This document shows positions 32,127 through 41,200 of a stretch of DNA of 64,000 nucleotides, piece by piece; positions within the stretch are counted from its first letter, which is position 1; the number at the start of each line of letters is the position of its first letter. The stretch is from Methanofollis fontis. Lineage in GTDB: Archaea > Halobacteriota > Methanomicrobia > Methanomicrobiales > Methanofollaceae. The position numbers and the translations under genes were made by a program. The stretch covers positions 699,691 through 763,690 of the forward strand of contig NZ_PGCL01000001.1 in assembly GCF_004297185.1 (NCBI RefSeq), written 5' to 3'. The notes below the pieces were generated by a model, which saw only the letters and a program-made list of their open reading frames with translations, searched no databases and had not been told where the DNA came from.

Positions 32127-34331
32127 CTACTGGCCAATGACTGCAACCGTGCAGTTTTCGGTCACAAATATCCAGTAACCTCCGCCGGGAGCGAGCGCTC
32201 GATGCTCGTCATAGGTCTCTCTCCCGCCGTTGATGATGGGCATCTCGTAGGACTGCACTGTGGCGTTATACCCTATAATCTCGGCCCATTCCTCGCGGAT
32301 CGAGTAGAGTGCCCTGTTTGCCGGCGTCAGGCTGATGGCAGGTGAACCGATGGCGTTCCAGCCTGCAGAAAGTGCCTTTGACGCCGGGGTTCGGAGGGGA
32401 TCGCTCTCGAAGACGAGCGGGAGGGTTGTGGACGTGTTGGCGTACACCCATACAGCGTCAAGGGGGTCGATCGGTTCATCTGGCCCCATCGGGACGAACC
32501 CGAGGTCGGGGTCATAGGTGAAGATGGTGTGGCCCGCAGTGTCGACATTCCTGAACACAACTCCCACGGTGTCTGATCCATTCGAGAGTCGCTTCGGGGC
32601 CGAAACAAAGTTCCATCCCGGTGCAAGCGTGATTGTTGCATTCATTTCTGATATCACGGAAATATAGCCGCGTTTCACCCGGTTGCAGGTTACGCCCATC
32701 GCATCGGTGACGGTCAGGCTGACCGTATAGGTGCCGATATCGGTGTAGGTATGGGTTGGGTTCTGGTTATCTGAGGTTTTTGCGTCCCCGAAATCCCATG
32801 CCCATGTGGTGATGCCCTTGACGGTGCTCAGATCGGTGAAACCCACAGTCAGCGGAGGGGCGCCTGTGGTGACGTTCGCCTCGAAGTCTGCGGATGGTTC
32901 CCCGCCTATCTCTGCAGAGAGTGAGAAGGTGCCGTTCTTCTCGAGCGGGGAAACGACGACGCCCACGGTGGTTTCACACGGCATCTGCTCTTTCCAGAAG
33001 CCCTGATCGGTGCCCGTGGTGAGGAGGTCGGGATTTCCGGTGGTGATGGTGTAGTAGGCGGCAGACCAGCGCGGCAGGTACTTCGCCGGGAAGGTGTGGG
33101 ACCCGTTGTTCAGCATACAATTGCCTGATATCGCCGGTGTGACGAGATTGATACTGCTGTAGCCATGGAGCGGGTCCTTCCCGGTATCGTCGAGATAGTT
33201 GGCGATCACCCATGTCCTGAAGATGTCATCGAAGCGTTCCTCGTAGCCGTGGGCTGCGAGGGTTGCGTTGACGCCGTCGGTGCTGTTTGCAGGGGATGCG
33301 ACGAGGTCTTTGATGAAGTGTTCATGCGCCGGATCGCCGGAGAGGTCACCGTAGTGCTCGGAGAGGTAGAGGGTCCAGAGATAACTCGCCCCGTAATGGG
33401 CGATTGTGCGCCATCCTTCACTTGCCCCCCATTCCGAATCGGTCGGGGTGAGGCAGGTGTCGGGGAATAAAAGAAAAGCATGCATGTGGGATGCGGGGCT
33501 TGCCCCTCCATAGCAGAGGAACATGGCATAATCAGCACACCCTTCGTCCACCCACGTATTTTCATTCGGGTCCTGGAAGCGGTGGATCAGGTGCTGGAAC
33601 TCGTGGGCGGTTGTGCCTATTCGGCCACTATGGGCGGCGGGGTTGATATCGATGTGTATCATGTCCTTGTAGTTGGCGAACTCCCAGCCTTGCGAAGCAG
33701 GTATCGTGTCCATACCCCAGAAATAGCCCCCGATGTATCCGCCAGTTGTCCGGTCGTAATAATTCTCGTCCCTGATGTCGTGGAGCAGCAGCAGAATCTT
33801 GCCGTCACCGTCTACATCGGAGGGTTCACCGAAGGTCCCGGTGTCCTTCGGGAAGATTGTCTCTTCAAACTCGTTTTTGAGGTCTTCGATCTCCTCGAGA
33901 GGGATGTCCTGCCCCTCCTCAAGGAAGATGACGGAGGTTGGGCCTGTCGCCTGGCAGGTGGCATTGATCCGGTACATGAACTCGTCTACATCCAGCCAAT
34001 CAATGATGCCGTCGTTGTCATTGTCGACACCGTCCGAAGCGTACCAATTATCACAGCACCAGAAGGTCTCGATGTCGCCGACTGCATAGGTCTTTGCAGG
34101 GCCATCTGTGACCTGTAGCCTGGCGATGTCCGCTTTACTGGTGATATTATGTTGCCGTGCATATTCCATCCACACCCAGTGGATTTCGGGTGTTCCGCAC
34201 TCCCATGAAGGGTCCTCTTCCTGCAGCAGGAGTGCCGTATCCGACTCTTCTGCCGGGAAGGCGGCAGCATGCGAGAGCACTGCGATGAAAATGATGCAGG
34301 TAAAAAAAAATTGTCGTAGAGATGGTCTCAT
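32127..34331 (-). CDS. Secreted HExxH metallopeptidase-like protein with PKD domain
   Basis: 734 residues. Signal peptide at 1-24 (FFFTCIIFIAVLSHAAAFP). The catalytic region holds HEFQH (H243, E244, H247) followed by WVDEGCADYAMFLCYG, where the glutamate would be the third zinc ligand; this layout resembles hyicolysin-type (M30) peptidases. Aspartate-rich loops (DGVDNDNDGIIDWLD, DVDGDGKILLLLHD) look like Ca2+ sites. A PKD domain lies at about 480-560 (APPLTVGFTDLS, WAWDFGDAKTSDNQNPTHTY). The last 155 residues (LAPGWNFVSAPKRL to GGGYWIFVTENCTVAVIGQ) form a domain shared with the protein encoded at 34540. It has no membrane anchor, so it is secreted or bound through its C-terminal domain. The substrate is unknown. 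Confidence 0.82.
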   Translation of the reverse strand: MRPSLRQFFFTCIIFIAVLSHAAAFPAEESDTALLLQEEDPSWECGTPEIHWVWMEYARQHNITSKADIARLQVTDGPAKTYAVGDIETFWCCDNWYASDGVDNDNDGIIDWLDVDEFMYRINATCQATGPTSVIFLEEGQDIPLEEIEDLKNEFEETIFPKDTGTFGEPSDVDGDGKILLLLHDIRDENYYDRTTGGYIGGYFWGMDTIPASQGWEFANYKDMIHIDINPAAHSGRIGTTAHEFQHLIHRFQDPNENTWVDEGCADYAMFLCYGGASPASHMHAFLLFPDTCLTPTDSEWGASEGWRTIAHYGASYLWTLYLSEHYGDLSGDPAHEHFIKDLVASPANSTDGVNATLAAHGYEERFDDIFRTWVIANYLDDTGKDPLHGYSSINLVTPAISGNCMLNNGSHTFPAKYLPRWSAAYYTITTGNPDLLTTGTDQGFWKEQMPCETTVGVVVSPLEKNGTFSLSAEIGGEPSADFEANVTTGAPPLTVGFTDLSTVKGITTWAWDFGDAKTSDNQNPTHTYTDIGTYTVSLTVTDAMGVTCNRVKRGYISVISEMNATITLAPGWNFVSAPKRLSNGSDTVGVVFRNVDTAGHTIFTYDPDLGFVPMGPDEPIDPLDAVWVYANTSTTLPLVFESDPLRTPASKALSAGWNAIGSPAISLTPANRALYSIREEWAEIIGYNATVQSYEMPIINGGRETYDEHRALAPGGGYWIFVTENCTVAVIGQ

Positions 34332-34375
34332 GTAATATTTCCCCCAAATATCCCTCCCCGAAATCCGACCGGGCG

Positions 34376-34389
34376 GGGATTATATTTCC
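34376..34389 (-). promoter_or_regulatory. Probable TATA box for the metallopeptidase gene
   Basis: On the minus strand GGAAATATAATCC lies about 50 nt upstream of the start at 34331, giving a predicted short leader. Confidence 0.35.
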
Positions 34390-34440
34390 TTCTGTCTGGA
34401 CCGATACGTGTTCGGAGATGGCGTCTTTCTGCCCTCCGGT

Positions 34441-34521
34441 GCGCCAGCAGGCGCCGGGATCTATCCCGGCGTCCAGCATCTCCGGGTGTCCGGAAAGCAC
34501 CGATCTGTCGGTGCTCTCCGG
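34441..34521 (-). repeat. Three consecutive stem-loops between two secreted-protein genes
   Basis: Three inverted repeats follow each other: GCGCC-AGCA-GGCGC (34441-34454), CCGGGAT-CT-ATCCCGG (34454-34469) and CCGGAAAGCACCGA-TCTG-TCGGTGCTCTCCGG (34490-34521, one mismatch). They begin about 18 nt after the stop of the gene at 34540 (minus strand) and may act as transcription terminator, mRNA 3'-end stabiliser or part of a structured RNA. Confidence 0.5.
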
Positions 34522-34539
34522 TGGGTAATAGTCTTAGAT

Positions 34540-35703
34540 TCAGGCGCTGGTGGCGGCAAGTGTGCCGTCCTCGGTCATGAACACCCAGTAACCCCGGGTC
34601 GGGTGGATCGTACCGTCACCCTCGTCGTTGAAGATCGCCGTCTCGTAGGTCTGTCCGGCGGCGTCGAACCCGATGAGGTGCGACCAGCAGTTCCGGATCG
34701 AGATCAGCCCGGCAGATGCCTTGATGTCCTCTGAACCGGTGCATCCGATGGCGTTCCAGCCCGTAGAAAGTAATTTGGCCGGCGGTGCCTGCATGGGATC
34801 GGAATCGTAGGTCAGCGGCACCTCTGCCGAATCACTCGAGTACACCCAGATGCCGTCGAGAGGTCTGATCAGATCGGTTTCCTCAAGCGGGACGAATCCT
34901 CCGGCAGGATCATAGGAATAGATTGAGTGCCCGTCGGTGTCAACCCCTGAGAAGATGGCGGCGGTGTCGGATCCGTCGGCGAGGTATTTCGGTGTGGAGA
35001 CGAAGTTCCAGCCCTGCGCGAGAGTGATCTTTTCTTCTGGTATGGGCCCGGTTGTTGGTGTTGGAGTGGGTTGGGTTGTAGGTATGGGTTCGGTCGTTGG
35101 TGTTGGAGTGGGTTCGGCTCCTTCTGAGACATGAATGATAATCGAGTGAATCTTTTCGTCCAGTGAGGAATCACCCGTTGCAGGATCCTCTACCACCTTA
35201 AAATAATCAACATAGACGGTGTCGCCGTCTTGTACATTCTGATCCGTAAAGTGGAAGTTTCTATAGTTACGATTCACCCCGATGAACCAGCTATAATATG
35301 AGTTATCGTCGATTTTCTCATTCAGGATGCCATTCACTTCAACAAGTGTGACGCCATCGACCGTTCCGTCATATTCATACAGCCCATAGGTGATCTCTGC
35401 ATTATCACCTGCTGCCGCATCAAGTGCGCCGAGACCGGTCATCCTGTTGAAGGTGAAACTTTCTGTGTTGCCGGTCGGGTACGTCGGCGTGACCGTGAAG
35501 GTCTCCCCCGCAGTCAGGTTGACGTTCCCCTCCCAGATTATGTCTTCGGCATTGACCGTACTGATATCTGCTGCCGCATCCAGCTCCAGCATGAGCGGTA
35601 TAATGTTCCAATCGGCGCTCTCCTCGCTGGAGAGTGCCGTGGTGACCCCCATGATCACCATGATTCCAAGGATCAAAAGTCCTGTGGTCTTTACAAAATT
35701 CAT
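34540..35703 (-). CDS. Secreted protein with DUF4430-like domain and shared C-terminal domain
   Basis: 387 residues. Signal peptide at 1-24 (TTGLLILGIMVIMGVTTALS). Residues about 60-190 resemble DUF4430/transcobalamin-like modules (YYSWFIGVNRNYRNFHFTD, VQDGDTVYVDYFKV). A Pro/Thr linker with two near-repeats of PTPTTEPIPTTQ type covers about 205-225. The last 160 residues (LAQGWNFVSTPKYL to TRGYWVFMTEDGTLAATSA) align along their length with the C-terminus of the metallopeptidase at 32127. A surface-attachment or substrate-binding role is inferred. The gene is first in the block of minus-strand secreted proteins and is followed by three stem-loops. Confidence 0.75.
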   Translation of the reverse strand: MNFVKTTGLLILGIMVIMGVTTALSSEESADWNIIPLMLELDAAADISTVNAEDIIWEGNVNLTAGETFTVTPTYPTGNTESFTFNRMTGLGALDAAAGDNAEITYGLYEYDGTVDGVTLVEVNGILNEKIDDNSYYSWFIGVNRNYRNFHFTDQNVQDGDTVYVDYFKVVEDPATGDSSLDEKIHSIIIHVSEGAEPTPTPTTEPIPTTQPTPTPTTGPIPEEKITLAQGWNFVSTPKYLADGSDTAAIFSGVDTDGHSIYSYDPAGGFVPLEETDLIRPLDGIWVYSSDSAEVPLTYDSDPMQAPPAKLLSTGWNAIGCTGSEDIKASAGLISIRNCWSHLIGFDAAGQTYETAIFNDEGDGTIHPTRGYWVFMTEDGTLAATSA

Positions 35704-36387
35704 ATTCCCCCCACAATGTCATTGATATGGTTCGCTTATTTTCCCCGATCAACATAGCACCAATCGCATCTCAATTTCCCTTCTGGCATGAGAAATCCTG
35801 GAAAGGATTATTATTGATAGTTGCTCTCTCCCGTATCCTCCCGGATATGCCGTTCGAACGAAAATCTCTGTCTGTCTCCTTTCACGTCCTCCTTTTTCCT
35901 CTTATGCCCTCCCGGTTGTGCGTCATTGATATTTTTCGATATTTATTATTTCCGACATCTCTGGAATGTGCTGAATGTGTGCTTATGGTGTGAAAATTGC
36001 GCAATAATGGGTTTATTTTGAGGATGGGTAAATATTGGTCATTATGTTGGGGGTTTTGTGGTTTCAATGTGGATATTATGGGGGATGGATGGTTTTTTAT
36101 GGGGGGAAAAAATTGTGTGTGTCCTGTGTTGTGGATCTCCGCCCTCCGCTTCTGCCAGGATCAGATCACAGCACGTCACCGAAGGGAAGATCCGCCATCG
36201 ATGCCTCGAGCATCCTCTCATGTCCCCCGAAGGAGGGCATCACATTCATCCGCCCACAATGGGAGGGTGAGCATGGGGCGATTTATGCTGTTGTGCCCGA
36301 TTGAATCCTCATGCCGACAAAAACCAATATTATTTTATCCTCCCAACGGTGTACGGGGAATCAATACCCACGGCGGCAGGTAATCTC
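35704..36387. other. 684-nt region without a supported gene
   Basis: Frames here are short and of odd composition. About 36040-36135 is a strikingly G/T-rich tract on the plus strand (long runs such as ATGGGGGATGGATGG and TTTTTTATGGGGGG). The only site I can support is the pgk promoter near 36328. The rest shows no recognisable element. Confidence 0.5.
36328..36345 (+). promoter_or_regulatory. Probable TATA box of pgk
   Basis: AATATTATTTTATCCTCC lies about 50 nt before the pgk ATG at 36388 and would give a leader of roughly 25 nt. Confidence 0.45.
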
Positions 36388-37602
36388 ATGACGATTGGAA
36401 CACTCACAGATCTCGACCTCACCGGAAAAACCGTACTCCTGCGTGTTGACTTCAACTCTCCGATCGACCCGGCATCCGGAGAGATCCTGGATGATAAACG
36501 GTTCCGGGAGCATCTCCCGACCGTCCGTGCTCTTGAGGACGCAAAGGTCGTCGTGCTGGCGCATCAGAGCCGGCCCGGCAAGAAGGACTTCACCCCCCTC
36601 AGGGGGCATGCGGAGAGGCTGGAGCACCTCCTCGGCCGCCCGGTCTCCTATATCGACGACATCTTCGGGCGTGCAGCCCGGAATGCAGTCTCTTCCATGC
36701 GGCCCGGAGAGGTTCTGATGCTCGAGAATGTGCGCTTCAATGCGGAAGAAAACCTGACCCTCAATCCTGAGGCGGCAAAAAGCACCCATATCTGCCGGAT
36801 GCTCTCCTCTATGGGCGATATCTTCGTCAACGATGCCTTTGGCACCGCCCACCGTTCGCAGCCCACGGTTGTAGGTCTCCCGATGCTGATGCGTTCTGCT
36901 GCCGGTCTGTTGATGGAGCGGGAGGTTTCCACCCTCTCACGGGTCTTCACCGGAGCGCCGCGTCCCGTGACCTTTGTGCTCGGCGGGACGAAGGTGGACG
37001 ACTCGGTGGCGGTGGCCGAGAACGTGCTTGAGAAAGGGATCGCAGACCGGGTCATCGTTATCGGTGTGGTTGCAAATGTGTTCCTGATGGCGGAGGGCCA
37101 CGACATCGGCAGGCCCTCCACCGACCTGATCGGGCAGTTGAAATATACGGGCGAGATTGAGCGGGCGAAGTCCCTCCTCTCCCGATTTGAGGGCCGGGTG
37201 GTGCTCCCTGATCAGGTGGCCGTCCGGGAGGGTGATGGGCGCATGGAGTATGCCGTCGATAGCATCCCCGCCGAGTTCCCGGTGATGGACATCGGTTCAG
37301 AGGCGCTGCGGCGGGTGAACGAGGCGATCCGATCGTCCGGTACGGTTGTCCTCAACGGTCCGGCCGGTGTGTTCGAGGATCCCGCCTTTGCCATGGGCAC
37401 CCATGAAATCCTCAGGGCTTCATCGAAGGTGCCCTTCTCGGTGGTCGGTGGCGGGCACACGGCGGCCGTGATAGAGAAGATGGGGCTTGAATCGGCGTTC
37501 ACCCATATCTCGACGGGTGGCGGGGCATGTATTGAGTTCCTGACCGGAAAGAAACTGCCAGCTGTCGCCGCACTGGAGCGTTCAAAAGAGATCTATGGAT
37601 AA
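36388..37602 (+). CDS. pgk: 3-phosphoglycerate kinase
   Basis: 404 residues from ATG 36388; the frame is open 29 codons further upstream but archaeal Pgk starts here (TLTDLDLTGKTVLLRVDFNSP). The enzyme interconverts 1,3-bisphosphoglycerate and 3-phosphoglycerate in gluconeogenesis and glycolysis. Landmarks are RVDFNSP (substrate), VVVLAHQSRPG, MLENVRFNAEE, FVNDAFGTAHRSQPT, FVLGGTKVDDSVAV (basic patch and nucleotide) and VGGGHTAAVIEKMG followed by FTHISTGGGACIEFL near the C-terminus. Length and motifs are complete. It is monocistronic, with a TATA-like element upstream and a converging small gene 9 nt after its stop. Confidence 0.97.
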   Translation: MTIGTLTDLDLTGKTVLLRVDFNSPIDPASGEILDDKRFREHLPTVRALEDAKVVVLAHQSRPGKKDFTPLRGHAERLEHLLGRPVSYIDDIFGRAARNAVSSMRPGEVLMLENVRFNAEENLTLNPEAAKSTHICRMLSSMGDIFVNDAFGTAHRSQPTVVGLPMLMRSAAGLLMEREVSTLSRVFTGAPRPVTFVLGGTKVDDSVAVAENVLEKGIADRVIVIGVVANVFLMAEGHDIGRPSTDLIGQLKYTGEIERAKSLLSRFEGRVVLPDQVAVREGDGRMEYAVDSIPAEFPVMDIGSEALRRVNEAIRSSGTVVLNGPAGVFEDPAFAMGTHEILRASSKVPFSVVGGGHTAAVIEKMGLESAFTHISTGGGACIEFLTGKKLPAVAALERSKEIYG

Positions 37603-37611
37603 TAAAATCAT

Positions 37612-37809
37612 TCACTCTTTTTCTTTTATCTCTGCATGTTTCAGGCGTTTCAATATCTCAAGTGCCTCGGTTTTCTGGTTTGTTCCAAGGCGCCTGAACA
37701 TCTCCCTGACATCGTGGTCTGAGGAATTGAGGAGGGTGCACACCTCATCTGGCTCCGGACTCACTTCGAGGCGCCCTCGTATCCCCCCGAATCCATCAGA
37801 TCCGCTCAT
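37612..37809 (-). CDS. Small hypothetical protein (65 aa)
   Basis: 65 residues, family not recognised. The N-terminal third is acidic and probably flexible; residues 30-62 read as an amphipathic helix (DVREMFRRLGTNQKTEALEILKRLKHAEIKE). A TATA-like ACTATATATAATAG sits about 25 nt before the ATG, which supports a leaderless gene. It converges on pgk. Confidence 0.5.
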   Translation of the reverse strand: MSGSDGFGGIRGRLEVSPEPDEVCTLLNSSDHDVREMFRRLGTNQKTEALEILKRLKHAEIKEKE

Positions 37810-37828
37810 AAATGGGATCGTGACATTC

Positions 37829-37843
37829 TATTATATATAGTTA
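37829..37843 (-). promoter_or_regulatory. TATA box for the 65-aa gene
   Basis: Minus-strand AACTATATATAATAG is centred about 27 nt upstream of the ATG at 37809, the spacing expected for a leaderless archaeal transcript. Confidence 0.5.
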
Positions 37844-37845
37844 CC

Positions 37846-38013
37846 TTAATCGGTCCTTTCAACACGCTCCTTCAGGTTGATATCCCCCTCCATTGTTGAA
37901 TTGTTATCCCGCCTCTCGATCATCGCCGTGATGCTCTCCATAGAATGCTCCCTGTCTCTGCGATGGAACCGCGGTGCTCTGAGAGAAAGACCCGTCGGTT
38001 GTTTCCCTGTCAT
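37846..38013 (-). CDS. Possible very small gene (up to 55 aa)
   Basis: An open frame of 55 codons with a highly charged product (EHSMESITAMIERRDNNSTM, then EGDINLKERVERTD). A start at the internal ATG near 37941 has a better ribosome binding site (GGGAG, 6 nt before) and would give 31 residues. No homology is recognised; coding status is uncertain. Confidence 0.25.
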   Translation of the reverse strand: MTGKQPTGLSLRAPRFHRRDREHSMESITAMIERRDNNSTMEGDINLKERVERTD

Positions 38014-38255
38014 TCGTCCCCCCCGGACTGTTGACGTGAACGATTGATGCCGGTATCACTACATAATACTTTCTGCAGGTTCCGGAGCGGGAGTGCGATA
38101 GTTGATGTGAATTACTATCTGATCCGATTGCGCCTCCAACCTGAGTAATTTTATCATGGGGCGGGCATCCGTCCCTGTACGGGCATCAAATGATCACCCA
38201 CATATATCATGGATTTCCTTCTCCTATTCACGCGGGGGGAGGAAGGTGAACCTCT

Positions 38256-41200
38256 ATGAATATACCCCTGCGATCCCTGTTATTGGCGGCGTGCCTCCTG
38301 TTCATCGCCGCATGTGCGCCGGTTTCTGCTGATGTGATGAATGGATCTGTGATCCATGTGCCCGGTGATTATCCAACGGTCGGAGCGGCGATCGACGCCG
38401 CCGCCGACGGCGACACGATCCTCATCGCCTCTGGAACCTATACCGAGAACGTGAACGTGACAAAACGCCTCGGCATTGCCGGCGACGGGATGCCGGTGAT
38501 CGATGCCGGCAGTGCGGGCAGCGCCGTCACGGTGAGCGCCGACGGGGTGTCTATCACCGGTATCGCCGCCACCGGTTCGGGTGACGTTTGCAGCGGCGAC
38601 CCAGAACCCGCCGATGCCGGGTTCATGGTCTGCTCCGATGACGTCCGTCTCCTGAACTGTTCTGCCGTCGACAATGGCGGTCACGGGATCTATGTCCTCG
38701 GGGCGTCGAACTTCACGGTCGAATCCACCACCTCATCGGGGAATGGATATCATGGACTCCGCATGGAGGAGAGCGATCTCCTGGCGGTGAGCGGGTGCGA
38801 GGTCGACGGCAACGGCAACCATGGTCTGCTGATCCGGGGATGCAGCGACGTAACGGTGACTGAGTGCGCCGTCACCGATAACGGTGTCCATGGTCTCCGT
38901 CTCTATGACTGCGAAAACCTCTCCCTCACCGGCAACCTGATATCGGGCAGCGGTGTCCATGGCATAAACGCGGAAGAGATGGATGCGTGCGTCTTCGGCG
39001 CGAATACCATCACCGGCAACGGCAACCATGGTCTGATCATACAGTCCTGGAATGGGTATTGTACCGGGATCACCGTCTCCGACAACACCCTGACGGATAA
39101 TGGGGGGATGGGGCTCTTCCTCTACCTGGTCGATGACGCCGATGTGATCGGCAACACCGCCACCGAGAACGGCAAACTCGGTCTCAGGCTCTGGAGTGTC
39201 ACCAACACCACGCTCTCGGGCAATGTGATGGCGGAGAACACCCGCGACTTCGGCTACCGGAGCGCCGATCCCTCCCCCGGCAACCGGATCGACACCACCA
39301 ACACCGCCGGCGGCAGACCGGTCTATTATCTGGAGGGCGAATCGGGTCGCACCATCGACGCCTCGACCGATGCCGCCGTCGTCTGCTGTGTCGGGTGCAG
39401 CGATATCACGGTGGAGGGGTTGGCGTTTGTCGATAACCTGAACGGTGTCAATTTCATCCACACCGACGACTCCACCGTCAGGGACTGCACCTTTACCAAT
39501 ATCGGCAGGAGCATCGAGATCTTCTCCGGGACCAACCTCGCCGTCGAGGATAATGCCGTTTCGACCTCAGGAACCAGCTGTTATGCCCTGATCCTGGACC
39601 AGGTCTCGGCGTCCTCGATCGCCTCCAATGCCTTCGACCTGGTGGACGGCCGCATCGTTGTCAATGGTTCATCCGCCCTTTCGATGCAGCAGAACACGAT
39701 TCTCTCGGACGGTGGCAATGCCTACTTCATGCATGTCGACGAGTCCCTCCTCTCCCGAAATGTGCTGAACTTCTCGGACGCCGGTGTGTATTATGAGAAC
39801 TTCTCCAACAACACCGTCTATGAGAATGATTTCTGTATCAAGCCGCCCGCTCTTCCAGCCATGCTCCCCGCAGAGGCGGAATGCCAGGATAAAGGGCAGA
39901 AAGGGTGCGGCAGCGGTGAAGGCTGCAGTCTGAGATCCGCTGACGATGCAGAGATTCCGATCCCCGAAGCCTCTCTCCGCCTTCTGAACGCCGACGATCA
40001 GGGCGAGTCGGGGAATGTCTGGAACTCCACCGAACCGGTCGCCTACCGCTATGACGGCACCCTCCACGACTCCCATCTCGGGAACCACTGGAGCACCTAC
40101 AATGGCAGTGATCTGGACAATGACGGTATCGGAGACACACCTGTTGACCTCGGATCACTTGGAGAGGACGACCGCCCGCTGATGCACTCGTTCACCGAAT
40201 ACATCGGACCGGTGACCATCCATGTGCCGGAAGAGGCGGCGAGCATCCAGCAGGCGATCACGATGGCGAAGGACGGTGATTCAATCGTGGTTGCAGCCGG
40301 CACCTACAACGAATCGGTCGTGATCAACCGGAGCGTCACGCTCACCGGTGTCGGGATGCCTGTCATTTCATCGGACGATGGCGTCTATCTCTCCACGGAC
40401 GGCGCCGTCTTCGAGGGTTTCACTGTCACCGGCAATGCCACAGAAACCGTCGGGATTGATATCGAAGCCGCCGACAGTGTTGTACGGGACACCGTGGTGA
40501 CCGGCACCCTGATCGGCATCGGGGTTGGGGATTCCGGCAACCTCACCCTCTCGAACAACACGATGACGAACAACACCTATAACTTCGGATATCTCGACAC
40601 CGATCCCTCCCCCGGCAACAGCATCGATACCTCCAACACCGTCGACGGGCGCCCGGTCGTCTACCTTGAGGGCGCCTCAGATGTCGAGATCGGTCCCGAC
40701 GCCGGCGCCGTCGTCTGTGTGGGCTGTACCGATGTGCTGGTGGACGGACTGGCGCTGTCGGATTCCTATGTCGGGTGTGCGTTCTTCTCCTGCACCGATG
40801 TGGCCGTGATCAACACCACGGCTGAGACCTGCTGCTATGGGGCGGTCGCTATTGGATCAGAGAATGTGGCGATCGTCGATTCCCTGATTTCAGCCGGATT
40901 TGCTGGTCTGATCGCTATCGATTCAGAGGGTGTTCTTGTGGATGCTCTCTCCATCGAGGCTCTGGAAGCAGGACTGATGCTTTCAGGCTGTGACGGGTGC
41001 GTTGTCGTGGACAGCGCCGTCACTGCAGAGTTGATTGGGATGGAAATGGCAGACAGCGCCTGCCTGAGCGTATTTGGTTCCACAGTTGGGGGCTATGTGG
41101 GTGTTTTAGGCGTAGAGATTGAGAATTGCAGCCTGACCGGGAACACGGTCTCCGGATATATTGTTGGAGGGGCGTTACTTGGCATGGATAACTCCTCGGT

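Larger units (their letters stand above)
37810..38255. other. 446-nt region between the small gene and the giant surface protein
   Basis: Besides the doubtful 55-codon frame and the minus-strand TATA box, a plus-strand TATA-like CACATATATCATGG near 38199-38212 can serve the gene at 38256. I see nothing else. Confidence 0.45.

Noticed and set aside
36035..36304. 89-codon frame in the G/T-rich tract
   Set aside because: Low-complexity product with no ribosome binding site or homology signal; it probably stays open because of skewed composition.
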